Shown here: positions 1 through 5,565 of the stretch, piece after piece
How positions within the stretch are numbered: position 1 is the first letter of the stretch
Layout: each line of letters starts with the position of its first letter
From: CAISIP01 sp046594635
Lineage (GTDB): Bacteria; Pseudomonadota; Gammaproteobacteria; Burkholderiales; Burkholderiaceae_C
DNA length: 7,789 nucleotides
Assembly (NCBI GenBank): GCA_046594635.1
Contig: JBKJRR010000128.1
Location: 1 to 7,789, forward strand
Direction: 5' to 3'
Notes under the pieces: generated by a model
What the model was told of the DNA's origin: nothing
The model's database searches: none
Seen by the model: only the letters and a program-made list of their open reading frames with translations
Position numbers and translations under genes: made by a program

Positions 1-780
1 CGCGTCCTCGACGTCCATGATGCCCTTGAGGATGAGTTTGCCGCCCCAGCGTTCCTTGACCCAGGCCACGTCGGCCCATGACAGGCTCGGATCGAACTGC
101 TCGTTGGTCCAGGATGCCAGCGACGCCATGTCCGAGACCCCCTTGACGTGGCCCACCAGGTTGCGGAAGGTGTGGCGCCGGGTCTGCATCATGCCCAGCC
201 ACCAGCGTGGTTTGAAGGCGATGTCGATGGCGTTGCCCAGTGACGGTATCACCGAGGCACGCAGCTTGTTTTTCAGGTCCTTGTGACGCTGGCCGATCAC
301 CTGCAGGTCCAGTGTCAGCACCAGCGCACTGCAACGTGCGGCCTTGCAGCGGTCGATCATGCGCCCCATGGCATCGCGGTCGCGCATCATGTACAACTGG
401 AACCAGAACGGCGCGCTGGTGTTCTGGGCAATGTCCTCGATCGAGCAGATGCTCATTGTCGACAGGGTGAACGGGATGCCGAATTTTTCGGCTGCGCGCG
501 CGGCGTGGATCTCGCCGTCGGCGTGTTGCATGCCGGTCAGGCCCACCGGTGCAATCGCCACCGGCATCCTGGCAACGCAGCCGACCATCTGGGTGGCGGT
601 TGTGCGGTTCTCCATGTTGACCGCCACGCGCTGGCGCAGCTTGATCTTGTGGAAATCGTCGGAGTTGGCGCGGTAGGTGCCCTCGGTCCATGAGCCGGAA
701 TCGGCGTAGTCGTAGAACATGCGCGGCACGCGTTTTTGCGCCAGGATGCGCAGGTCTTCGATGGTGGTGATGATGGGCAC
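1..780 (-). CDS. lldD: FMN-dependent L-lactate dehydrogenase / alpha-hydroxy-acid oxidase, LldD family (5' part, cut by window edge)
   Basis: The 260 visible residues are the N-terminal two thirds of an FMN alpha-hydroxy-acid dehydrogenase; the family is usually about 380 residues. Such enzymes oxidise L-lactate (or a related 2-hydroxy acid) to the 2-keto acid and pass electrons to the respiratory chain at the inner membrane. Visible landmarks are YDYADSG near the N terminus (Tyr25), the APVGLTG FMN-binding loop (residues 77-83), WFQLY with Tyr130, TLDLQVIGQRHKD with Asp158 and Arg165, and LILKGI with the flavin-contacting Lys252. The catalytic His and the second Arg should lie in the missing part. 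The start is GTG at 780, chosen because AAGGAG lies six bases upstream and the protein begins PIITTIEDL as relatives do; the ATG at 806 is out of frame. The family is certain. Lactate as the substrate is inferred; mandelate or glycolate relatives share these motifs. Confidence 0.93.
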   Translation of the reverse strand, partial: MPIITTIEDLRILAQKRVPRMFYDYADSGSWTEGTYRANSDDFHKIKLRQRVAVNMENRTTATQMVGCVARMPVAIAPVGLTGMQHADGEIHAARAAEKFGIPFTLSTMSICSIEDIAQNTSAPFWFQLYMMRDRDAMGRMIDRCKAARCSALVLTLDLQVIGQRHKDLKNKLRASVIPSLGNAIDIAFKPRWWLGMMQTRRHTFRNLVGHVKGVSDMASLASWTNEQFDPSLSWADVAWVKERWGGKLILKGIMDVEDA

Positions 781-786
781 GAATGT

Positions 787-792
787 CTCCTT
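787..792 (-). promoter_or_regulatory. Ribosome binding site that decides the GTG start of lldD
   Basis: Read on the minus strand, AAGGAG lies six bases before the GTG at 780-778. It is the clearest Shine-Dalgarno sequence seen in the window and supports GTG rather than the out-of-frame ATG at 806-804. Confidence 0.8.
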
Positions 793-804
793 GGGTCGGC
801 AGAC

Positions 805-834
805 ATGTTAGCGGCAGAGCCGATCGCGGGTCGA
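805..834 (-). promoter_or_regulatory. Weak candidate sigma-70 promoter of lldD
   Basis: On the minus strand TCGACC (829-834) and TAACAT (805-810) are separated by 18 bases. Each matches the sigma-70 consensus hexamer at four of six positions. Transcription would begin near 798 and give a short leader that just includes the ribosome binding site. The match is weak and other positions are possible. Confidence 0.25.
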
Positions 835-837
835 TTG

Positions 838-856
838 AAACTCGCCCGGGCAGTTT
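838..856. repeat. Imperfect palindrome upstream of lldD, possible operator
   Basis: The plus strand reads AAACT, C, GCCCGGGC, AGTTT: two 5-base arms around a perfect GCCCGGGC centre with one extra C. A second small palindrome, GAAATTTC (857-864), follows. The element ends four bases upstream of the candidate lldD -35 hexamer, where an activator or repressor could bind. It does not look like the AT-rich operator known for the GntR-type regulator LldR, so the binding protein is unknown. Confidence 0.35.
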
Positions 857-1000
857 GAAATTTCTTGCAGCCGCTGGTAACAGGGCCCTGCGGATCGGAC
901 GGGACCGTGTGTCGGGCCAGGAATAATGCCGCCTGCCAGCCAATGGGGTCGGCGGCTAAAGCGCCACCGCCAATGAATAAGTGGGCAGGGGCTGGCGCGT

Positions 1001-2482
1001 TCAGCCGAGTTTGATCGGCACAAAGATCTTGTCGCCAGCGCGTTCGATCAGCAGAGCCACGGATTTGGCGGATTTCTCGACAAGTGCGCGCAATTGTGCG
1101 ACGTCCGTCACCGGGGTTCCGTTGACCGCCAGCACCACGTCTCCGGGCGCGATACCGGCGCGTTCGGCGGCGCCGGCGACAGCCTCGACGACCAGACCAC
1201 CGGAAATACCAGAGGCCGCGCGCTCGTCGGGTTGCAGTGGCCGCAGTGCCAGACCCAGGCGGCCCTGGTTGGTCGGCGAATCCAACTTGGCGACCTGTCG
1301 CGGGGAATCCTTGGCGTTACCCAGGCGTGCATCGATCTGTTGTGCCTCTCCCTTGCGCCATACCTCCAGCACAATCCTGTCGCCCGGGGCCGCCATGCCG
1401 ACGATGGCCGGCAGGTCGCCGGATGATGCGATCACGCGGCCGTCGGCCTTGCGAATGACGTCTCCGGTCTGTAGCCCGGCCTTGTCGGCAGGGCCGCCTT
1501 TTTCCACCGACGACACCAATGCGCCCTCGGGTGTGTCAAGCTTGAACGAGTCGGCCAGCGCCTGGTTCACCTCCTGGATTGACACGCCGAGCCGTGCGTG
1601 TTCGACTTTGCCGGTGGTGACGATCTGGTCCTTGATCTTGAGTGCGATATCGATCGGGATTGCGAACGACAGGCCCTGGTAGCCACCAGTGCGGCTGTAG
1701 ATCTGCGAGTTCACACCAATTACTTGCCCGCGGGTGTTGAACAAGGGTCCACCGGAGTTGCCGGGGTTCACTGCCACGTCGGTCTGGATGAAGGGCACGG
1801 AGCTGTCATCGGGCAACGAGCGGCCCTTGGCGCTGACGACACCCGCGGTCACGGTATTTTCGAAGCCAAACGGTGAGCCTATGGCCAGCACCCATTCGCC
1901 GACGCGAAGGTCCTTGATGTTGCCGGCTGTCACGGTCGGCAGGTTCTTGGCATCGATCTTGAGCACGGCGATGTCGGTTCGGGGGTCGGAACCGAGCACC
2001 TTGGCCGAGAACTCGCGCCTATCGGTCAGTTTCACGGTGACGTCGCTGGCGCCGCGCACGACGTGGGCATTGGTCAGGATGATGCCGTCGGCACTGACGA
2101 TGAATCCCGAGCCCTGCCCGCGTGTTGGTGTCTCACGCGGCGCCTGCTGCTGACCCGGTACCTGCTGATAGCGGCGGAAGAACTGCTGCAAGGGGTCGCT
2201 GCCGTTGGGCGCGGCCTCGGCCATCGCTTCATCGTCGGAAGCCTTGGTGGTGCCGATGACGCTGATATTGACAACTGCCGGACCGCTCCGCTCCGTAATG
2301 CTGGAGAAGTCCGGCAAGGCCATTGCCATGCCGGAGGTAGCTGTTGCAGCGGCTGCCTCGACCGGCGTCGATGCGCGTGCCATACCGATGTTCTGCGCGA
2401 CCGTGACACCGGCGCCGCCGATGACGCCAGCGGCGATCAATGCAAGGGCCAGGCGTGAAGATGTGAGGGCGATCTGTTTCAT
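1001..2482 (-). CDS. degP: Periplasmic serine endoprotease/chaperone, DegP/DegQ/MucD (HtrA) family
   Basis: A 493-residue HtrA-type protease that degrades or refolds damaged envelope proteins in the periplasm. A hydrophobic N-terminal export signal covers about residues 1-30, with a possible cleavage site after Ala-Arg-Ala at 37. The trypsin-like domain (about 60-280) carries the full triad: His140 in ILTNAH, Asp170 in DPRTDIAVL and Ser243 in NPGNSGGPL. PDZ1 covers about 291-385 and PDZ2 about 400-490. Length and domain order are normal for DegP/DegQ/MucD; sequence alone does not separate these three. A Q-rich linker (about 100-120) precedes the protease core at the place of the regulatory LA loop. 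No clear Shine-Dalgarno sequence precedes the ATG, but the start gives a sensible signal peptide. It lies downstream of a two-component system on the same strand and has its own candidate regulated promoter at 2514-2546. Confidence 0.95.
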   Translation of the reverse strand: MKQIALTSSRLALALIAAGVIGGAGVTVAQNIGMARASTPVEAAAATATSGMAMALPDFSSITERSGPAVVNISVIGTTKASDDEAMAEAAPNGSDPLQQFFRRYQQVPGQQQAPRETPTRGQGSGFIVSADGIILTNAHVVRGASDVTVKLTDRREFSAKVLGSDPRTDIAVLKIDAKNLPTVTAGNIKDLRVGEWVLAIGSPFGFENTVTAGVVSAKGRSLPDDSSVPFIQTDVAVNPGNSGGPLFNTRGQVIGVNSQIYSRTGGYQGLSFAIPIDIALKIKDQIVTTGKVEHARLGVSIQEVNQALADSFKLDTPEGALVSSVEKGGPADKAGLQTGDVIRKADGRVIASSGDLPAIVGMAAPGDRIVLEVWRKGEAQQIDARLGNAKDSPRQVAKLDSPTNQGRLGLALRPLQPDERAASGISGGLVVEAVAGAAERAGIAPGDVVLAVNGTPVTDVAQLRALVEKSAKSVALLIERAGDKIFVPIKLG

Positions 2483-2513
2483 GGTGACTGGGAGAAGAAG
2501 TGGCGATACCCGG

Positions 2514-2546
2514 AATATGGATGGCCAGCCTTAGCGCGCGCTTAAG
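2514..2546 (-). promoter_or_regulatory. PmrA/QseB-like box and promoter in front of degP
   Basis: On the plus strand CTTAG (2530-2534), six bases, and CTTAA (2541-2545) form a direct repeat with an 11-base period. On the gene strand this is TTAAG-N6-CTAAG, with CTTAAG matching the PmrA half-site YTTAAK fully and the second half-site degenerate. Ten bases further toward degP lies CATATT (2514-2519), four of six matches to a -10 hexamer. No good -35 is seen, as expected for an activator-dependent promoter whose box covers the -35 region. Transcription would start near 2507. The same layout occurs upstream of the response regulator gene at 4830-4862. The palindromic look (CCTTA...TAAGG) also allows a hairpin. 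Confidence 0.55.
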
Positions 2547-2580
2547 GCGAAGCTCCGGTGGAGTCCGCCGTCAGGACCGC

Positions 2581-2739
2581 TCAGCGCTGGCGCTTGCGCC
2601 AGCGCCAGAAATTCAGCAATCCGTGCGTCAAGCCGATCAGCAGGATCGCAGCCAGCACCAGCACCGTCTCGCCTTCGAGAAAGCAGCTGATAAACACCGC
2701 CAAATAGCCATGGTTGGCAATCAAGGAGGAGAGATTCAT
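2581..2739 (-). pseudogene. DedA-family membrane protein remnant with a large internal deletion
   Basis: The 52-residue frame begins with a typical DedA N terminus: HGYLAVF (10-16), then FLEGETVLVLA (20-30), whose acidic Glu-Gly-Glu motif is a family hallmark. It then runs directly into a hydrophobic stretch, ILLIGLTHGLL, and a basic tail, WRWRKRQR, before a normal TGA. Intact DedA proteins, inner-membrane proteins linked to undecaprenyl-phosphate or phospholipid flipping, have about 200 residues; here the central reentrant-loop and transmembrane core is absent. The second half resembles a DedA C terminus, so an in-frame internal deletion is the simplest reading, perhaps between short repeats encoding Leu-Val-Leu-Ala. 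It starts 40 bases after the kinase stop codon, with no clear ribosome binding site, and lies between the kinase and degP. The N-terminal identity is fairly sure. That it is non-functional is inference: a one- or two-helix small membrane protein cannot be excluded. Confidence 0.6.
2584..2605. repeat. Perfect 10-bp inverted repeat (hairpin) at the 3' end of the DedA remnant
   Basis: GCGCTGGCGC and GCGCCAGCGC are exact inverted repeats separated by TT, giving a very stable GC-rich hairpin next to the stop codon of the DedA remnant and about 100 bases before degP. No run of T follows on either strand, so it is not a standard intrinsic terminator. It could pause transcription or protect the 3' end of an upstream RNA. 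Confidence 0.5.
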
Positions 2740-2779
2740 GCGCAGACAGCCGGTACCGGGCCTGACGCCCGAAAGACTC

Positions 2780-4117
2780 CTAATTTGCCGGCGGCGCTGC
2801 GAATGCCACTGCGGCGCGGAGTCCACCCAGTCGCCTGGATTCTCCCAAGGTCAGGCTGGCGCCATGGCGTAACGCGATGGCTCTGGCGATCGACAGGCCC
2901 AGTCCGCTGCCGGTGGCCTGCTGCGCGGCGCCGCGAACGAAGCGTTCAAACATATGTTCGCGCTCGTGCAAGGCGATGCCGGGCCCGGAATCTTCGACCG
3001 ACACCGTTACGCCGTCGTCCTGCGCCGCGACGCTGACCACCACCCGGCCTTCGCTTGGGGTGTACTTGACCGCGTTTTCGACCAGGTTGCGCAGCAAGAT
3101 GGACAGGTTGTCTGCATGGCCGCCGATCCAGACCGGTGTCTCGCCCTCACAGCTGAGTGTGGTGCCTTTGGCATGCGCCTGCGGCAAGGCCTCGCGTACC
3201 ACCTGCGCGCAAAGGTCACACATGTCGATCCGCTGCAAGCGCTCATGATGGGTGTCGTTTGATTCCTGTCGCGCCAGCACCAGCAGTTGCTGCATCAGCG
3301 CGATCGCGCGGTCAACACCTTGATTCAGCCGCGTGACAGCCAGTTGCTGCGCTTGAGGGTCAATGTTGCGGGCCAGCGACTGGGCCTGCAGCTTGAGTGC
3401 AGTCAAGGGCGAGCGCAGTTCGTGCGCGGCATTGGCGACAAAGGCGCGCTGCGCATCGAAACTGTCGTGCAGGCGCCCGAACAGCAGGTTGATCTCCTGC
3501 ACCAGTGGCAGGACCTCTGCGGGCAGGCCGCCTTCCGGCAGGGCGGTGAGATCATCGGCGGCGCGTGCGGCCACCTGCTGGCGGGTACGCTCGAGCGGCG
3601 CCATCGAGCGATTGATGATCCACCACAACACCAGCATCAGCAGCGGGGCGACCAGGGCCATCGGCAGCACAGCCTGCGCAGCCAGGTCGCGGGCACGTGC
3701 CAGCCGGTCGTCCATGTTCTGTGCGATCTGGATCGTCTGCACCGGCGTCTGGACCGAAAACACCCGGTAGCGGGTGCCGTTCTGGGTTACATCGTCAAAG
3801 CCCAGCACGGCGCGTGGTGGCAGCACCACGTGGCTGGACTGGAACACATGGGTACCGTCCGATGACCAGATCTGGATCACGTAGCCGGCGCCGTCGTTGC
3901 GCGCCTGGTCCAGGCGCGGGGGTGGCAATGCAGGTCCGCCTAGCAGGCTGTTGGCCATCTGCTGCAGGTGGTAGTCGAACAAGGTGTCGGCCTGCGCCAG
4001 CGCGCTGCGGTAGGCAGAAACCCCCTGGAACAACGCACCGATCAGAATCGCGGCCATCACCGACACCAGCAAGCGCCGGCGCAGCGAATGGGCTTGAGCC
4101 GGCACAGCCGACGTCAT
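2780..4117 (-). CDS. QseC/PmrB-like two-component sensor histidine kinase
   Basis: A 445-residue inner-membrane sensor kinase. TM1 is at about 15-35, a periplasmic sensor region at about 37-148 and TM2 at about 149-168, followed by a short HAMP-like linker. The DHp domain holds HELRSPL with the phospho-accepting His232. The ATPase domain has the N box NLVENAVKYTP (Asn344, Asn348), DSGPGI (Asp376) and GSGLGLSIARAI (403-414). Size, sensor architecture and pairing with the neighbouring regulator fit the QseC/PmrB/TctE group. The signal sensed is unknown. The start chosen is the ATG at 4117, which overlaps the regulator stop in an ATGA and implies translational coupling; the reading frame also extends upstream to 4312, but that part lies inside the regulator gene. 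The output is presumably phosphorylation of the cognate regulator, with envelope stress as a plausible input given degP nearby. Confidence 0.92.
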   Translation of the reverse strand: MTSAVPAQAHSLRRRLLVSVMAAILIGALFQGVSAYRSALAQADTLFDYHLQQMANSLLGGPALPPPRLDQARNDGAGYVIQIWSSDGTHVFQSSHVVLPPRAVLGFDDVTQNGTRYRVFSVQTPVQTIQIAQNMDDRLARARDLAAQAVLPMALVAPLLMLVLWWIINRSMAPLERTRQQVAARAADDLTALPEGGLPAEVLPLVQEINLLFGRLHDSFDAQRAFVANAAHELRSPLTALKLQAQSLARNIDPQAQQLAVTRLNQGVDRAIALMQQLLVLARQESNDTHHERLQRIDMCDLCAQVVREALPQAHAKGTTLSCEGETPVWIGGHADNLSILLRNLVENAVKYTPSEGRVVVSVAAQDDGVTVSVEDSGPGIALHEREHMFERFVRGAAQQATGSGLGLSIARAIALRHGASLTLGESRRLGGLRAAVAFAAPPAN

Positions 4118-4791
4118 GGCGCGGGAATCATGTAACCCAGACCGCGCACCGTCTCGATCAGCGTGCTGCCCAGCTTCTTGCGCAGACCATGGATGAAAAC
4201 TTCGACGGCGTTGCTGCTGACCTCGTCTTTCCAGCCGTACAACTTGTCCTCCAGCTGGCCGCGCGAATACACCGCACCGGGGCGTGACATCAGCACCTCC
4301 AGCACTGCCCATTCGCGGGCTGACAAGGTGATGGATTGGTCGCCCTGACCGTCATGTGCCAGTCGGACGGCTTCGCGGGTGATCGGGTTCAGGCGCAGGC
4401 CGTGCAATTCGCGCACCGAGTCGGCCTGGCCCCGGCTGCGCCGGATCAGTGCGCGGATACGCGCCAGCAATTCGTCGAGGTCGTAGGGTTTGAGCACATA
4501 GTCGTCGGCGCCGGCGTCCAGGCCGGCGATGCGGTCCTGCACCGCGTCGCGCGCGGTGACGATGAGTACCGGTGTTGCGTTCCTGCGTGCGCGCAGTCGA
4601 CGCAGCACCTCGATGCCGTCGATGCGCGGCAGACCGAGGTCGAGCAAGACCAGGTCGTAGGTTTCGCTTTGCAGCGTGGTGTCGGCCAGGGCACCATCAC
4701 GCACCCAGTCGACGGCGAAATGCTCGGCGCGCAGGATGTCGAGCACCGCTTCGCCGATCATGGCGTCGTCTTCGACCAGCAACAAGCGCAT
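4114..4791 (-). CDS. OmpR-family response regulator, QseB/PmrA subfamily
   Basis: A 225-residue DNA-binding response regulator. The receiver domain (1-118) shows the acidic pocket Glu7-Asp8-Asp9, phospho-acceptor Asp51 in LLDLGLP, Thr79 in VTARD and Lys101 in LKPYD. The winged-helix effector domain (about 127-223) has the QseB-type recognition region YGWKDEVSSNAVEVFIHGLR (185-204), followed by RKKLG and ending VRGLGYMI. The start MRLLLVEDD (ATG 4791-4789) is preferred: it matches the family, has a GAAGGGA ribosome binding site about ten bases upstream, and the alternative ATG at 4827 would lie close to the predicted transcription start. It is the first gene of the operon with the kinase (ATGA overlap). 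A box of the kind its own subfamily binds lies about 55 bases upstream, so autoregulation is likely. Confidence 0.93.
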   Translation of the reverse strand: MRLLLVEDDAMIGEAVLDILRAEHFAVDWVRDGALADTTLQSETYDLVLLDLGLPRIDGIEVLRRLRARRNATPVLIVTARDAVQDRIAGLDAGADDYVLKPYDLDELLARIRALIRRSRGQADSVRELHGLRLNPITREAVRLAHDGQGDQSITLSAREWAVLEVLMSRPGAVYSRGQLEDKLYGWKDEVSSNAVEVFIHGLRKKLGSTLIETVRGLGYMIPAP

Positions 4792-4829
4792 CCGGTTGTC
4801 CCTTCTTGCGGATGTTCGCAGAGGCACTG

Positions 4830-4862
4830 ATTGTCGGCAGGCAAGCTTAGTGACGGCTTAAA
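4830..4862 (-). promoter_or_regulatory. PmrA/QseB-like box and promoter in front of the response regulator operon
   Basis: On the plus strand CTTAG (4846-4850), six bases, and CTTAA (4857-4861) repeat the arrangement seen at degP. On the gene strand the first half-site is TTTAAG, a full match to YTTAAK, and the second is ACTAAG. Ten bases further toward the gene is GACAAT (4830-4835), four of six matches to a -10 hexamer. Transcription would start near 4823, leaving a leader of about 30 bases that contains the ribosome binding site. The regulator encoded just downstream belongs to the subfamily that binds such boxes, so positive autoregulation is the likely role. Confidence 0.55.
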
Positions 4863-4867
4863 CCCAT

Positions 4868-4894
4868 CGGCGCCGGGAGGGTCGCCCGGCGCCG
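4868..4894 (-). terminator. Probable terminator of the argH-dsb operon
   Basis: CGGCGCCGGG and CCCGGCGCCG form a perfect 10-bp stem around a 7-base loop, 23 bases past the stop of the DsbG-like gene. On the minus strand only a short T run follows (ATGGGTTTAAG), so termination may be partial. The hairpin ends six bases before the regulator box (4846-4862), separating the two transcription units. Confidence 0.6.
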
Positions 4895-4917
4895 TGGCGT
4901 CCGCCGGTTTGGCGCGA

Positions 4918-5520
4918 TCAGGGTGCGTCTACGCCGATCAACTGGGCCAGGGCCGGGGTTTCCATCGAACCACCGCGCGTGACCAGCTGGCCGGTGCGGG
5001 CATTCTTGACGATCGTGAACGGTACACCTTCGAGGCCGAGGTTGTTGAACAGTTTGGTGTTGGATGTGACCGACTGCTTCGCTTCGTCCGTCACGCCGGA
5101 GCCGCCACCGATACCACCGCTGCCAGCGAGCAGTGAGGTCTCGTGTGCGGTCATGGCCTGCGCTGGATCAGCTGCCGACAGCAGCGTGGCACCCTGGGCC
5201 GAGCTGGTGGGGTTGATCAGGCCGACCGGCAACCAGACGAACTTGGCCTTCTTCTGCAGCGGTACCGCCGCATTCCAGAGATGGCCGCAATGCGGGCACT
5301 GGGGGTCGAAGAATACATAGACGGTCGTGGTGCTCATCATGGAGCCGACAGTGAAACCCTTGCCTTCACTGGCCACGATCTCGACCGTGGGCGCACGTTT
5401 GCCCTGGTCGGCCGACGCAGCCGGTTTGCTGGTAGAGCCGGTCTCGCCGGATTTGGAGCAGGCGCCCAGGGCCAGGGTGACAGCCAGCAAGGCGGGCAGC
5501 AGGAAGCGGGAGCGGTTCAT
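4918..5520 (-). CDS. Thioredoxin-fold lipoprotein, DsbC/DsbG-like disulfide oxidoreductase
   Basis: A 200-residue envelope protein. A lipoprotein signal peptide ends in the lipobox LGAC, making Cys21 the lipidated N terminus; a low-complexity Ser/Gly/Lys linker (22-42) follows. The thioredoxin-fold part carries FFDPQCPHCGHLW with redox Cys75 and Cys78, and a cis-proline loop GVPFT with Pro167. The context FFDPQCP-x-C is that of the DsbC/DsbG catalytic domain, while the CPHC dipeptide is that of DsbA. The N-terminal dimerisation domain of DsbC/DsbG is absent, so it probably acts as a monomeric, membrane-tethered thiol oxidoreductase in the periplasm. A Gly/Ser-rich loop (132-143, LAGSGGIGGGSG) lies in the helical insertion. 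It starts 45 bases after argH on the same strand and probably shares its transcript. No strong ribosome binding site is seen. Whether it oxidises, reduces or isomerises substrates cannot be read from sequence. Confidence 0.85.
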   Translation of the reverse strand: MNRSRFLLPALLAVTLALGACSKSGETGSTSKPAASADQGKRAPTVEIVASEGKGFTVGSMMSTTTVYVFFDPQCPHCGHLWNAAVPLQKKAKFVWLPVGLINPTSSAQGATLLSAADPAQAMTAHETSLLAGSGGIGGGSGVTDEAKQSVTSNTKLFNNLGLEGVPFTIVKNARTGQLVTRGGSMETPALAQLIGVDAP

Positions 5521-5565
5521 GGTCAGGACACTTTCTAGGAGTAGACGTTATCGGGTTGCGCTGGC

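Noticed and set aside
537..806. 89-codon frame starting at an ATG upstream of lldD
   Set aside because: It is out of frame with the lldD reading frame, which carries clear FMN-enzyme motifs from the GTG at 780; the 89-codon translation has no family features.
951..971. GGCGG/CCGCC inverted repeat downstream of degP as a terminator
   Set aside because: The stem is only five pairs with an 11-base loop and no T run follows on the minus strand, so it cannot be separated from chance.
808..1023. 71-codon minus-strand frame in the gap between degP and lldD
   Set aside because: It overlaps the end of degP in another frame, has no recognisable domain or ribosome binding site, and its composition is that of chance frames in GC-rich DNA.
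2761..2775. CGGGC/GCCCG hairpin just after the kinase stop as a terminator
   Set aside because: The T residues lie before rather than after the hairpin on the minus strand, and the stem is short.
2780..4312. Longer kinase start at 4312 giving 510 residues
   Set aside because: The extra 65 residues overlap the response regulator gene in another frame, are not membrane-protein-like, and the ATGA overlap at 4117 is the usual arrangement.
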